From Frankia sp. QA3 (GTDB lineage: Bacteria; Actinomycetota; Actinomycetes; Frankiales; Frankiaceae): DNA of 64,000 nucleotides. The stretch is from positions 3,247,739 to 3,311,738 of the forward strand of contig NZ_CM001489.1 in assembly GCF_000262465.1 (NCBI RefSeq), written 5' to 3'. This document shows, piece after piece, positions 17,163 through 27,500 of the stretch. How positions within the stretch are numbered: the stretch's first letter is position 1; every line of letters starts with the position of its first letter. Both the position numbers and the translations under genes were made by a program. The notes below the pieces were generated by a model, which was not told the DNA's origin, searched no databases, and saw nothing but the letters and a program-made list of their open reading frames with translations.

Positions 17163-19798
17163 ACGCCCGCCCGGTTCCCACCGTCGTGGCCGCGGCCGCC
17201 TGCCTGCTGTCCACCAGCGCGCTGTCCCGGCTGTTCGACGGGACGCTGTGGTGGATGCGGCCCGTCGTGATCGCCGTCGTCGTCGCCGTGGCGACCGCGA
17301 CGCTCAGCCGCTTGCTACGGCTGCCGGTCGCGGCCGGCATCCTGCTCAGCCTCGCCGGGCTCGTCGGCACCGTGACCGTGCTGTGCGCCCGGGGGACGGC
17401 GCTGCTCGGGGTGCTGCCGACCGCCGGGACGGTGCGGACGCTGCGCTCGCTCATCGCCGACGGCAGCTCGGACATCTCCCGGCTCGCGGCACCGGTGCCG
17501 CACCGGCCGGGACTGGTGGTCCTGACCGTCGTCGGCATCTACCTCGTTGTCATCGTCGTCGATCTGATCGTGGTGACGTTGGACCGCCCGGCCCTCGGCG
17601 GGCTGCCGCTGCTGGCCCTGTACGCCGTGTCCGCGGCGATCCTGCCCGGCGGGGTCGGCACCGTCCCGTTCCTGCTGGGGGCGGCGAGCTTCGTCGCGCT
17701 GCTGCTGCTGGACGGCCGGTTGGCGTTCGGCCGGTGGGGCCGGACGGTGTCCGACACCCGGCGCGGGCGCGGCGAGCGCGAGGCGTTCGGCGGCCGGCTC
17801 ACCGTGAACGCGCTCGGGGTGGCGCTCGTCGCGCTGCTCATCGCCATCGCGGTGCCGCTCGGCCTGCCGTCGCTGGACGGCGAGGGGCTGGTGTCGCGCA
17901 AGGGCGGCTACGGCGCCGGGGACGGGCCGAGCTCGGCCAGCGTCGTGCAGCCGATCGTCTCGGTGAGCCAGCAGCTGCACGCCAGTAAGGAGGTGCCGCT
18001 ACTCAGCCTGCGTTCGCAGACCCCGCGGTACCTGCGGCTGACGGCGTTGGAGAACTTCGACGGGCAGCTGTTCACCCTGCGGGCGCTCAACGCCACCCGG
18101 GACAACCGGGTCAGCGAGGGGCTGCCGAAGCCGCAGCTCGGCGGCACCACGGCGGAGGTCAGCGCGGACATCGCGGTCACCACCCGGTTCAACGAGCTCT
18201 ACCTGCCGGTCCCGGGCCTCCCCACCAGGATCAAGGGGCTCACCGGCGACTGGCGGCTGGCGGCCCCGACCGGCACGATCTTCTCCACCCGGACCTCGAC
18301 CGCGGGCGCGCGCTACCAGGTTGACGCGATCGTGCCGAACCCGACGCGCGCTCAGCTGGAGACCGCGACCGGGCCGATCCCCGACGACCTTGGCGTCGAC
18401 ACCGCGCTGCCGGACAATCTCGACGCCCGCCTGCGTCAGCTCGTCAACTCCGTCACCCGCAACGCGCGCACCCCTTACGAGAAGGTGTATGCGATCCAGC
18501 AGCACCTGCGCGGACCGCTGTTCACCTACGACCTGACGGGTGCGCCGACCACCCAGGAAGGCGCGCTCGCCGAGTTCCTCTTCGAGTCGCACCGGGGGTA
18601 CTGCGAGCAGTTCGCCTCCGCGATGACCGTCATGGTGCGGATGCTCGACCTCCCCGCCCGGGTCGCCATCGGTTTCGTGCCCGGCGAGCGGCAGGCGGAC
18701 GGCAGCTACCTGATCACGAACCGGCAGGCGCACGCCTGGCCCGAGGTGTGGTTCTCCTCGGTCGGCTGGGTGAGCTTCGAGCCCACCCGCCGCTCCGACG
18801 GGGCGACGGCGGCGCCCTCGTACGCGCCCGCCGGCATCGACGACCCGGACGGGGCGGCCGCGCCGCCGGGGCAGGAGAGCTCGTCCGGGGCCCAGCCGCT
18901 GCCCGAGCCGGTGCCGGTGCCGGTGCCCAGCGCCGCGGCGAGCCCCGGCGACCCGACCGCGACGCAGCCCCCGGCCCCGGGCGAGGACACCGCCGCCTCC
19001 TCCGGCGTCCCGGCCTGGGTGATCTGGCTGTGCGCGACCGTGCCCCCCGCGGCGGCCCTGCTCGCCACCCCGGCGATCGTCCGCGCCCGGCGGCGCCGCG
19101 CCCGGATGCGCAGCGGCCGAGCCGACGACGGGGCCGAGCCCGGCGGCGGGCCGCCCGGCCGGGCCGGCGCGCAGGCCGTCGACCAGGTGCACGACGCCTG
19201 GGCGGAGCTTCTCGACGTAGCCTCCGACCTCGGCGTCACGATCCGGGTCAGCGACTCGCCTCGGGCCGGGGTCGCTCGGCTGACCGCCTACCTCGACGCC
19301 GAGCCCGCGCCCGCGTCGCAGCCCGCCCCGGCGACCGACCGGCAGGCCGATCCCGCCGCGGCGGCGCAGGTGGACCCGTCGGCCGACCCGACCGCGGCCG
19401 CGCCGTCGTACCCTCAGGCCCGCGAGGCGCTGGCCCGGCTGGCGGCCGCGGAGGAGCGAGCCCGCTACGCGCCCCCGGAACTCGCCGCCCCCCCGCCGCA
19501 CGCCGAGGTGAGGCGGGACGTCGCCATCGCCTCCGGGACACTCTGGGCGGTCGCCCCGCGAACCCGTCGGATCATGGCCCGCCTCGCGCCGCCATCGGTG
19601 TTCCGCCGCCGCGAGCCGGACGAATCGGGCCGCGATCGCGCCGGGCTAGCCCGCCGATACCTGCGGTGGCGCCCCACGGGCGCCGGAGCGGACCGCCCCA
19701 GCGACGACGGGCCGAAGCCCGGGGCGGTGGACGATGCCGACGAGGCCCGCGTCCCGGAGGCGGCGCACAGCGCCGGACCGCGGCCGGGCGGGCCTTGA
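17159..19798 (+). CDS. TgpA-like transglutaminase-domain membrane protein with DUF4129 tail
   Basis: The 879-residue protein starts with about seven membrane segments (DUF3488-like, residues 5-250), then a periplasmic-side transglutaminase core: RGYCEQFASAMTVMVRMLDL carries the catalytic Cys, HAWPEVWF the His, and GWVSFEPTRR the Asp region. A further membrane helix (VPAWVIWLCATVPPAAALLA, about residue 620) and a C-terminal DUF4129-type region follow. Such proteins may cleave or cross-link peptides outside the membrane; the substrate is unknown. The GTG start overlaps the DUF58 stop (GTGA). The segment between the core and the last helix is Pro/Ser-rich, as is the C-terminal linker. Confidence 0.9.
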   Translation: MNARPVPTVVAAAACLLSTSALSRLFDGTLWWMRPVVIAVVVAVATATLSRLLRLPVAAGILLSLAGLVGTVTVLCARGTALLGVLPTAGTVRTLRSLIADGSSDISRLAAPVPHRPGLVVLTVVGIYLVVIVVDLIVVTLDRPALGGLPLLALYAVSAAILPGGVGTVPFLLGAASFVALLLLDGRLAFGRWGRTVSDTRRGRGEREAFGGRLTVNALGVALVALLIAIAVPLGLPSLDGEGLVSRKGGYGAGDGPSSASVVQPIVSVSQQLHASKEVPLLSLRSQTPRYLRLTALENFDGQLFTLRALNATRDNRVSEGLPKPQLGGTTAEVSADIAVTTRFNELYLPVPGLPTRIKGLTGDWRLAAPTGTIFSTRTSTAGARYQVDAIVPNPTRAQLETATGPIPDDLGVDTALPDNLDARLRQLVNSVTRNARTPYEKVYAIQQHLRGPLFTYDLTGAPTTQEGALAEFLFESHRGYCEQFASAMTVMVRMLDLPARVAIGFVPGERQADGSYLITNRQAHAWPEVWFSSVGWVSFEPTRRSDGATAAPSYAPAGIDDPDGAAAPPGQESSSGAQPLPEPVPVPVPSAAASPGDPTATQPPAPGEDTAASSGVPAWVIWLCATVPPAAALLATPAIVRARRRRARMRSGRADDGAEPGGGPPGRAGAQAVDQVHDAWAELLDVASDLGVTIRVSDSPRAGVARLTAYLDAEPAPASQPAPATDRQADPAAAAQVDPSADPTAAAPSYPQAREALARLAAAEERARYAPPELAAPPPHAEVRRDVAIASGTLWAVAPRTRRIMARLAPPSVFRRREPDESGRDRAGLARRYLRWRPTGAGADRPSDDGPKPGAVDDADEARVPEAAHSAGPRPGGP

Positions 19799-19821
19799 AG
19801 GTAAGCGATCCCCGAAAGGGG

Positions 19822-19878
19822 GACGATCCCCGCGCAGGCTGACGATCCCCGCGCAGGCTGACGATCCCCGCGCAGGCT
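19822..19878. repeat. Three perfect tandem copies of a 19-bp unit
   Basis: GACGATCCCCGCGCAGGCT is repeated three times without change, between the convergent ends of the transglutaminase gene and the DUF3040 gene; the last copy runs into the DUF3040 stop codon. A partial relative (GCGATCCCC) precedes it and forms a small hairpin with GGGGG at 19806-19821. The run may have expanded recently and may serve in termination. Confidence 0.75.
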
Positions 19879-20290
19879 AGGGACGGTCCTCCCAGCGGCG
19901 CCGCCAGCGCTCCTCGACCCGTTCCATGAAGGACGCCTTCGTCCGGGATCGTCCCTTTGACCGGCCCCGGCCCCGGCCACCGGGCCGGCGACCGCCCGTG
20001 TCCCGCCCGCTGATGCGACGCAGGTCGGCGGCCCCACGCAGCGCGGCGAACAGCATCATCAGGAACCCGAGGATGCCAAGGATGACGGTGAGCGGCACCT
20101 GGTTGAGCACCACGCCGACCACCAGGACGGCGAGCCCGAGCAGGAAGACCACCGCGCTGCGGCGCACCCGGCGCAGCAGGTACGTGCGGGGGTCCGTCGA
20201 CCGCACGGTGCTGGCGAACTTCGGGTCATCCTCGACGAGAGCGCGCTCGATCTGCTCCAGAAGGCGCTGCTCGTTCTCCGAGAGCGGCAT
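19877..20290 (-). CDS. DUF3040 membrane protein
   Basis: The product is 137 residues and starts MPLSENEQRLLEQIERALVEDD, the signature opening of the actinobacterial DUF3040 family. Two hydrophobic helices follow (AVVFLLGLAVLVVGVVL and LTVILGILGFLMMLFAAL). The C-terminal 50 residues are strongly basic. The ATG at 20290 is preceded by GGGAGGAGC, which favours it over an in-frame start 15 bases upstream. The role is unknown; the gene is often near dinB and the dcw cluster in actinobacteria, as here. Confidence 0.88.
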   Translation of the reverse strand: MPLSENEQRLLEQIERALVEDDPKFASTVRSTDPRTYLLRRVRRSAVVFLLGLAVLVVGVVLNQVPLTVILGILGFLMMLFAALRGAADLRRISGRDTGGRRPGGRGRGRSKGRSRTKASFMERVEERWRRRWEDRP

Positions 20291-20458
20291 CGACGCTCCT
20301 CCCACGACCTACAGGCCCGGCAGACGGAACCTGACAACCAAGAATAGGCATGCGCGGGCGGGTGCGGTAGGCAACCCGTCATGCCGGTTGGAACCGAGCC
20401 AATCACCTCACCTGTCCCGTGCCCGAAGCAGCGTCGTTCATGCCCGGGTACGCCGTCG

Positions 20459-21679
20459 TCACGTCGGGCCCGGCGGGGGCCCCTCGGGCCGGTCGAGCAG
20501 CGACGCCGGACCCACCGCACCCGCGCCGAACCGGTCGCGCGCCCGGTCGGCGACCCGGTCCAGCTCCGCCCAGCCCTCGGGCCGATCCCCGAGCAGGAGC
20601 TGCCGGCTGCCGGCCCCCGCGTCGACGAGGTTGCCGGCCCGCACCCCCAGCAGGCGCACGGCCAGGACCGCGATGGCGGCGCTCCGGCCGCTCCCGAGCA
20701 GTCCCAGGTCCGTCACCAGATCCGTCGCGGTGGAGTAGATCACCTGGGACACGTCGGTGCCATCACGCAGCGTGCGGGCGCGGGTGACGGTCCGGAAATC
20801 GGCGTAGCGCACCTTGACCGAGATCGTCCGGGCGCGCCGGTGCCGCTGCCGCAGCTGGCCGGCCACCCGTCCGGACAGGCGCAGCAGTTCCCGGGCGAGC
20901 GGGACCGGCTCGGTGATGTCGGTGGCGAAGGTCCGTTCGGCGCCGACGGTGACCTCCGCGCCGCCGGGATCCACCCGCCGCTCGTCGATCCCCCACGACA
21001 GCCGGTGCAGGTGGGTTCCGGCGGCATCCCCGAGGGCCCGGCGCAACGTGTCCACCGGGGTGTCCGCGATGTCCCCGATCGTGCGCAGCCCCAGCCGGGT
21101 CAGGGCGGCCTCGGCCCGCGGACCGACGCCCCACAGCGCCCCGGTCGGCAGCGGCTGTAGGAAGGCGAGCACCTCGTCGGGGGCGATGACCGCCAGCCCG
21201 TCCGGCTTGCACCTGGTCGAGGCGATCTTGGCGACGAACATCGACGGCGCGACGCCGACCGAGCAGGTGAGGTCCTGCTCGGCCGCCACCCTGCGGCGGA
21301 TGTCCGCGGCGATCCGCGGGGGCGGCCCGAACAGCGCCCGCGCGCCCGCGACGTCAAGGAAGGCCTCGTCGACCGACAGCGGCGCGACCAGCGGGGTGAC
21401 GTCCCGGAAGATCTTCATGATCTCGACCGAGGCCGCCCGGTAGGCGGCGTGGTCGGGCGGGACGACCGCCGCGGTGGGGCACAGGCGCAGCGCCCGCGTC
21501 ATCGACATCGCGCTGCGGACCCCGTACGCCCGGGCCTCGTAGGTCGCCGACAGCACCACACCGCGCTCGCCCCCCGCCACGATCATCGGCCGTCCGCGTA
21601 GCTCGGGCCGCCGACGCAGCTCCACCGAGGCGAAGAAGGCGTCCATGTCGACGTGCAGGATCGTGCTCTCAGCGTGCAT
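20459..21679 (-). CDS. dinB: DNA polymerase IV (Y-family)
   Basis: This error-prone polymerase copies past damaged bases. The 406-residue product begins ILHVDMDAFFASVELRR, with metal-binding Asp residues, then SATYEARAYGVRSAM, the catalytic SVDEAFLDVAG, GVAPSMFVAKIAST and helix-hairpin-helix segments GVGPRAEAALTRLGL. The little-finger domain follows. The C terminus lacks an obvious beta-clamp-binding pentapeptide in the last residues (ends RPEGPPPGPT), though QLLLGD upstream may serve. ATG at 21679 overlaps the preceding methyltransferase gene by 11 bases, so the two are coupled. Confidence 0.95.
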   Translation of the reverse strand: MHAESTILHVDMDAFFASVELRRRPELRGRPMIVAGGERGVVLSATYEARAYGVRSAMSMTRALRLCPTAAVVPPDHAAYRAASVEIMKIFRDVTPLVAPLSVDEAFLDVAGARALFGPPPRIAADIRRRVAAEQDLTCSVGVAPSMFVAKIASTRCKPDGLAVIAPDEVLAFLQPLPTGALWGVGPRAEAALTRLGLRTIGDIADTPVDTLRRALGDAAGTHLHRLSWGIDERRVDPGGAEVTVGAERTFATDITEPVPLARELLRLSGRVAGQLRQRHRRARTISVKVRYADFRTVTRARTLRDGTDVSQVIYSTATDLVTDLGLLGSGRSAAIAVLAVRLLGVRAGNLVDAGAGSRQLLLGDRPEGWAELDRVADRARDRFGAGAVGPASLLDRPEGPPPGPT

Positions 21680-22562
21680 GGGGCCCCGTGCCGCCCGGCC
21701 TGCGGGCGAGGACGTGCAGCTGCGCCGCCAGTGCCCGGAACGGCTCCCGCCCGGCGGCCGCGAGCTCCAGGCGCAGCAGCCGCCGCATGGCGACGGAATC
21801 GGGCAGGCGCTCCCCCGGCACCAGATCCGCGAAGATCCGCACTCCGTGGACGTCGAGCACCTCCGCCCCCGCCGCACGGACCAGCGCGACGGCCTCGGCG
21901 GTGGTGAACCGCCGAGGCACCCGACCGGCGGACGACTCCCTGCCCGCCGACGAGCCGGGGTGCGCCGCGGGCGGCCGGTGCACGGGTTCCGCGTCCTCGA
22001 CGAGCACCGCGAGGGCCTCGTCGAAGTGCCCGGCCAACGCTCGGGCGAGGACCGCGGCGGCGAGGCCGGCCACGACGACGCTGAGCGCACCGCCCGGACG
22101 CAGCACCCCCATCGCCTGCGCGAGCGCGCTCTGCGGGTCGTCCACGACGTCCAGCACCGAATGGCACAGCAGCAGGTCGGCCTGCCCGGCGCCGACAAGG
22201 CCGGTCAGGTCACGCAGGTCCCCCTGCATCGCGGTGATCCGCCCGTCGAGCCCCCGCTCGGCGACGCGACGGCGCAGAGCGGCCAGCGCGTCCGGCGAGG
22301 GGTCCACCACGATCACCGGATACCCGGCGGCCGCAATCGGCACGGCGAAGCCGCCACTGCCACCGCCGGCGTCGACCACGACCGGCCGGCGCGCCCCCAC
22401 CACGGGCCCACCCGGTACCCCCGCCTCGGCCCCCGCCGGACCACCCGCCCACCCGCCGCCCGGCGGGGCCTGCGGCGCCGGGCGGGGCAGGATGGCCCAC
22501 AGACCGTGCCAGATCGCGGCCTGCCGCAGATCGGCGCCGGTCACGTGGTCGGCCATCAACAT
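21669..22562 (-). CDS. SAM-dependent class I methyltransferase
   Basis: The 297-residue protein carries the Rossmann SAM-binding motifs VVDAGGGSGGFAVPIAAAG (motif I), VVDPSPDALAALRRR (motif II) and HSVLDVVDDPQSALAQ followed by VLRPGGALSVVVAG. The overall pattern resembles the tRNA or small-molecule methyltransferase class often annotated as CmoA/SmtA-like next to dinB in actinobacteria; the substrate cannot be told. The ATG at 22562 follows GGGGAGGAG. It overlaps dinB by 11 bases. A Gly/Pro-rich insertion of about 30 residues precedes motif I. Confidence 0.85.
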   Translation of the reverse strand: MLMADHVTGADLRQAAIWHGLWAILPRPAPQAPPGGGWAGGPAGAEAGVPGGPVVGARRPVVVDAGGGSGGFAVPIAAAGYPVIVVDPSPDALAALRRRVAERGLDGRITAMQGDLRDLTGLVGAGQADLLLCHSVLDVVDDPQSALAQAMGVLRPGGALSVVVAGLAAAVLARALAGHFDEALAVLVEDAEPVHRPPAAHPGSSAGRESSAGRVPRRFTTAEAVALVRAAGAEVLDVHGVRIFADLVPGERLPDSVAMRRLLRLELAAAGREPFRALAAQLHVLARRPGGTGPHAR

Positions 22563-22612
22563 CGACTCCTCCCCGCCGCCCGTCCCGGTCCCCCCCGGTC
22601 GGGCCGGGCGCG

Positions 22613-22768
22613 TCAGCGGCCCACGACGAGGCCGATGGCGACACCGACCGCGAGCCCGCCGACCGACAGTCCCAGGACCCGCAGCACCCAGGCATTGCGG
22701 CGGGCCACGGCGGACGGCGCGGCCCGGCGCGCGCCGCTGTACCGGGACTCGGAACCGGTGAGAGACAT
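22613..22768 (-). CDS. 51-residue single-helix membrane peptide
   Basis: A short frame encodes MSLTGSESRYSGARRAAPSA and then a basic stretch (VARRNAWVLR) and one hydrophobic helix ending VGVAIGLVVGR (full length 51 residues). A good ribosome site AGGAG lies 7 bases before the ATG, codon third positions are G/C as in neighbours, and the topology (basic N side, helix, short tail) is sensible. It lies in line with the methyltransferase gene (50 bases upstream of it) and about 90 bases after the HEPN gene. I do not recognise a family; I consider it a real small gene. Confidence 0.65.
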   Translation of the reverse strand: MSLTGSESRYSGARRAAPSAVARRNAWVLRVLGLSVGGLAVGVAIGLVVGR

Positions 22769-22858
22769 CGATGATCTCCTGTTTCGTCACGCTCAACACC
22801 CCAAGAGATAACCGATAGTGAAGGACAGCTACGCTGCGCGCAACAGCAGACGAGACGA

Positions 22859-23443
22859 TCACCGGAGACCGCGGGCAGCAGGCGCTCGCCGGTGTCCCCC
22901 ACCCGCGGCGTCGGCGGGACCGGTGCCGGCAAGCACCGGCTGGGACGGCAGCCCCAGCGCGCCCTCGACGACGCCGATGAACTGGTCGACCTGACGGATC
23001 AAATCGTCGGCCTCCCGCCGGCCCACCACGTTCAGGCCGGCCTCGGCGGCCGCCCGCCGACGGGCGCCCGCCGCGAAGAAGTCCGCCCATTGGGCGAGCT
23101 CGGGAGCCACCCGCACGAGCAGGCACCAGGCACTGACCGGCCGGCCCCGCCGGCCCGGCCGGGGCCGCGCCCGATCCGCCAGCACGGCGGCGGCGGCCCG
23201 CAGTGCGGCGAGATGGGCCAGGGCGTACCGCTCCCCGGCCCGGGGGGCGTACTCCGCCTCCCCAAGACCGCGCCGGGCGGCGGCAAGCAGCTCGTCCCGG
23301 GAACGGTAGGGCAGCCCCGCGGCGGGCAGGAGGGCCCGCTCGGGCGCCCCGCTGGATGCTCCGCGCCCGGTGAACGTACCCTCCACCCCGACGGCTCCGC
23401 CCACGGGGCCCGCGCCGCTGACAAGCCGACTCACGACAGCCAT
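22859..23443 (-). CDS. SAV_6107-type HEPN-domain protein
   Basis: The 194-residue protein has a variable N terminus and a helical core with AYALAHLAALRAAAAVLADRA-like spacing (RYALAHLAALRAAAAVLADR), then AWCLLVRVAPELAQWADFFAAGARRRAAAEAG, which matches the actinobacterial SAV_6107 HEPN family commonly found near dinB. HEPN folds are often RNases or toxins with R-x4-6-H, but no clear RX4H catalytic motif is visible, so activity is doubtful. The ATG at 23443 is preceded by GGGAGGG. It probably shares a transcript with the small peptide, methyltransferase and dinB downstream. Confidence 0.75.
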   Translation of the reverse strand: MAVVSRLVSGAGPVGGAVGVEGTFTGRGASSGAPERALLPAAGLPYRSRDELLAAARRGLGEAEYAPRAGERYALAHLAALRAAAAVLADRARPRPGRRGRPVSAWCLLVRVAPELAQWADFFAAGARRRAAAEAGLNVVGRREADDLIRQVDQFIGVVEGALGLPSQPVLAGTGPADAAGGGHRRAPAARGLR

Positions 23444-23508
23444 GACACCCTCCCGACATCGAACACAGGTTCGAATACCTGGAAGGTAACCCCCTCTCGG
23501 TCGACCCG

Positions 23509-24234
23509 TCAAACACCCAGGTCTCGAACACGCGAGCGAGCCGACGCGGCGGAGGTGGACTCGAGCAGGCGCAGGAACCAGGCCAGCACGAGCAGCGCCA
23601 CCACGTCGGGCAGCCAGCCCAGGCGCGGGTCCGGGACATCCCCCCGACGGGTATCCCCCGGACCCGCGTCCGACACCCGGACCACCCGGGCGACCTCCGG
23701 GTCGAGCAGGTCGGGATCGGCCACGACGAGCGCCGTCCCGTCCAGCGCGAACCGGATGATGTTGACCTCGCGGTGCCCCACCAGGCCGCTGGAGAACTCG
23801 CCGCGGGTCGGCGTGAGCCACCGCAGCACGCCGCCGTCCGCCAGGCGCACCCGGCCGCCGGCCCGGCCGGCCGCGAAGGCCGCGACCGGCACCCGCCCCA
23901 TCGGCTCGACGAGACGCACGCCCCGGCCGTCGAGATCCAGCTCCAGAACGAACGGGCGCCGGGCGGCCATCAGCTCGACCCGCCCCCGCGACGCCCAGTC
24001 GGCGAGCACCGCCTCCTCGTCGGTCTCGACCCGCACCTGCCGGACCGCGCTGCGCCGGCTCGCCGAGGCGACCCGGAAGACCAGCTCGTGCGGCAGACCG
24101 CCGGCCCGCCGCGGGAGGACGTCCGCCCCGGCACCGGGTCCCGGCAACGGCCGTGTCCCGGCCCCCGACGGCGTCGGCGCGCGCCCCTGCGCCCCGGGCC
24201 GTCGCGACAGGATCCTCGTCATCGCGATCGCCAT
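23509..24234 (-). CDS. Hypothetical protein with C-terminal membrane helix
   Basis: I do not recognise this 241-residue protein. It has a low-complexity N terminus (residues 1-45), a predicted beta-rich central region (HELVFRVAS through DGTALVVADPDLLDP) with repeated Arg-Leu-Val strands, and one C-terminal hydrophobic helix (LPDVVALLVLAWFLRLL). The layout suggests a cytoplasmic tail-anchored beta domain. ATG at 24234 follows GGAGGTG. It is divergent from the SARP regulator gene, with about 290 bases between them, and lies 65 bases upstream of the HEPN gene on the same strand. Confidence 0.6.
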   Translation of the reverse strand: MAIAMTRILSRRPGAQGRAPTPSGAGTRPLPGPGAGADVLPRRAGGLPHELVFRVASASRRSAVRQVRVETDEEAVLADWASRGRVELMAARRPFVLELDLDGRGVRLVEPMGRVPVAAFAAGRAGGRVRLADGGVLRWLTPTRGEFSSGLVGHREVNIIRFALDGTALVVADPDLLDPEVARVVRVSDAGPGDTRRGDVPDPRLGWLPDVVALLVLAWFLRLLESTSAASARSRVRDLGV

Positions 24235-24353
24235 GATCCCGACACCTCCACACCGCGCCGGCCGACTGCCGGCGGTCCGTCGTCCTTGGTTCTCGTCGAC
24301 CTGAAGTGCACATCAGGAGCGTCAACAGTCATTGCACGCACGGTCACCCCCGA

Positions 24354-24370
24354 CGTTGAGCGAGCGTTGA
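24354..24370 (+). promoter_or_regulatory. Candidate SARP operator: CGTTGA direct repeat at 11-bp period
   Basis: CGTTGA occurs at 24354 and again at 24365, exactly 11 bases apart, 150 bases before the SARP gene. SARP proteins such as ActII-ORF4 and DnrI bind heptameric direct repeats spaced by 11 bp at or near the -35 element. A similar pair (TTGAC, 11 bp) precedes the fusion gene at 29289, which supports a shared regulator. The rest of the 24235-24521 gap has no gene. Confidence 0.42.
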
Positions 24371-24521
24371 AGGGCTCCGTGCGCCGCGCCGGGATCACGC
24401 CGGGTACGGACCTGACGCGGAAACGACAGCGTCCGGCGGGCATCGATGGTTGCCGCGGGCTCCCCTGCGGGCGCACGCTGCGATAAACAGACATCACTTG
24501 GGGCCGTGACGAGAGGACCAG

Positions 24522-27500
24522 ATGCCCGACCGCGACAGCCTGCAGTTCGCCATCCTGGGTCCGCTGGAGGTCACCGCGGCCGGGACACCCCTCACGCTGG
24601 GCGGCACCCAGCGCAAGGTCCTGATGACCGTCCTGCTGCTCGAGGCCAACCAGGTCGTGCCGATCCACCGGCTGCTGGAGGTGATCTGGGGCGATCCGCC
24701 GCCGGAAGGTGCGCTGGCCACGCTGCGCACCCACGTCAGTGAGCTGCGGCGGCGGATGGCGGACGGCCCCCCGCCGCGGATGCTGCTGCGCAAGGGCTCG
24801 GGCTACCTCCTCGACGTGCGGGCGGAGCAGATCGACGTCGAGCGGGTCCGGCGGCTGCTGGCGCAGGGCCGACGGGCGGTGGACGACGGCGACCCGGTGA
24901 GCGCGATCGCCCCGCTGCAGGAGGCCCAGTCGCTGTGGCGGGGGCCGCCGCTGGTCGACGTCGCGGACCATCCGTTCGCGCACAGCTATGCGGCGGCGCT
25001 CACCGAACTCCAGCTCGACGTGGTCAAGACGCGGACCGCCGCCGATCTGTCCCTGGGCCGGCACCGGGAGGTCCTCGGCGACCTGCGGATGCTGGTGGCC
25101 CGCCACCCGCACGATGACGGGCTGCGCCGGGAGCTGGTCGTCGCCTTCTACCGGGACGGCCGGATCGACGACGCCGCCCGGGCCTGCCGGGACGGCCTGG
25201 AGGCCCTGCACGAGCTCGGGCTGGACTCCCCGATGCTGCGCCGGCTACAGGAGGACGTGCTGCGCGGGGCGCCGGGCCTGGCCTGGGCTCCGCCGCGCTC
25301 GCTGGGCCGCCCCGCCCAGGTCGCGCCCGCCGGCTCCGGCAGCCATCAGCTGCCGCCGGACACTCCGGAGTACACCGGGCGGGACACCATCCAGGCCCGG
25401 GCGCATGCCGTGCTCACCGATCAGGCCGCCCTGGCCCAGGGCACCGTCACGGCGGCCTTCGCCGGCAAGGCGGGCGCCGGCAAGACCGCCCTGGCCGTGC
25501 ACATCGCGCACCGCATCCGCGCCGGGTTCACCGACGCGCTGTACGTGGACCTGCGCGGCACCAGCGAGCCGTTGGAGCCGACGCGGGTGCTCGCCCGGTT
25601 CGTCCAGGCGCTCGGCGTCAGCCGGGCCGCGGTGCCGACCGACCTCGACGACCTGGCGGAGATGTACCGGGAGCTGCTCGCCACCCGCAAGGTCCTGATC
25701 ATCCTGGACAACGCGGCGGGTGAGGCGCAGCTGCGCCCGCTGATGCCGACAAGCCCGGGCTGCGCCGTGCTCATCACCAGCCGGTCGCGGCTGCACGGGC
25801 TCACCGTGCCGTACTGGATGGTCGACGTCCTCATCCCCAGCGACGCCGTGGAGCTGCTGGCCAAGGTGGTCGGGGCGGCGCGGGTCGAGGCGGAGGCCGA
25901 GGCGGCGCGCGACATCGTCGGCCTGTGCGGCTACCTGCCGCTGGCGATCCAGATAGCCGGGCGCAAGCTGGCCGCGCACCCGCACTGGCGGCTGGCGCGC
26001 CTCGCCGGCCGCCTCGCCAACGAGCGCGACCGGCTGTCCTGGCTGGAGGTCGGCGACCTGGAGATCCGGGCCAGCTTCTCGCTGAGCTACGAGGGTCGGC
26101 CGGCCGACGAACAGCGCGCCTTCCGGCTGCTGTCGCTGCCCGCGGTCAACGACTTCGCGCCGTGGGCCGCGGCGGCGGTGCTCGACGTCGATCTCGACGA
26201 GGCCGAGGACGTCGTGGACCGCCTCGCCGACGCGCAGCTGCTGGAGCGGCGCGGCGTCGACGCGGCCGGCACGGAGCGCTACCGGTTCCACGACCTGCTG
26301 CGGGTGTTCGCCCGGGAACGGGAGACCGGCGTCGGGACCGCGATCGGCCAGCCGGCGACCGCGGAGCCGGCGGGCGCCGGGCACGGTTCCCGTTCCCCCG
26401 CGGCTGCGCCCGAAGGTGGCATCGCCGCCGGCGGCGACGGCGGCCGCGGCGGCCGCGACGCTGCGGAGCTCGATGATCCGCCGACGTTGTCCGGCGAACA
26501 CCAGGCGGCGCTGAGCCGACTGCTGTACGCCTATCTGGTGATGCTGCGTGAGGCGGTCGACACCTTCAGCCCCGGGCGAATCCGGACCCTGTCCGTCGAC
26601 GGGGCGGACGCCGGCTTCGCCGCGCAGGCCGCCGCCCGGTTCGCCCGCGCGGACCTCGCCGAGGTCGTCCGCCGGCCGCTGGTCTGGTTCGGCGGGGAGC
26701 GCTCGAACCTGCTCGCCCTGGTCGAGCAGGCGCAGGCGGCCGGGCTCGGCCAGCCGACCTGGCTGCTCGCCGCCGAGGCCGCGGAGTTCTACGCGTTCGC
26801 GGCGCACTGGAGCGACTGGGCGCGCACCCACGCCCTGGGCCTCGCCGCCGCCCGCCGCACGGGGCACCGCCTCGCCGAGGCCGAGCTGCTCACCAGCCTC
26901 GGGGAACGGGAGATCATCCTGACCTTCGAGGAGGCGTTCTGGCGGCTCGACGCCGCCGGGACCGATCCCGACGGCGAGCCGGCGGTGGCGGTCACCCGCG
27001 ACGCGCTCGAGCGCCTGGCGCTGGCCACGGAGCGTTTCACCCGGGCGCGGGAGATCTTCGCCGGGTTCGGCGCGGAGCTGGGCGAGGCACGGGCCGTGCG
27101 CGGGCTCGCCGACACCTGCCGCGGGCGCGGTGAGTTCGCCGCGGCGCTGGCCCATTTCGAGACCTGCCTGGGGACGATGCGGCGGGCCGGGGCCCGCCGC
27201 ATCGAGGCGGAGACGCTGGTCGCCGTCGCCATGACCCACGGCGACCGCAACGAGCTCACCGACGGCATCACCTGCCTGACGATGAGCCTGTCGATCGCCC
27301 GGGAGCTCGCCAACCTGCCGCTGGAGGCGCAGGCCCAGCGGCGACTGGGCGATCTCTACCGCTACCAGCAGCGGCCCGAGCAGGCGCTGGCGGCCTACAA
27401 CGAGAGCCTGCCGCTGCTGGCCGAGCTGCCCGATCCGCTGTGGGAGCCGCGCGTGCTGGTCCGCCGCGGTGACATCCTCGCCCAGCTCGACGACCATCCC

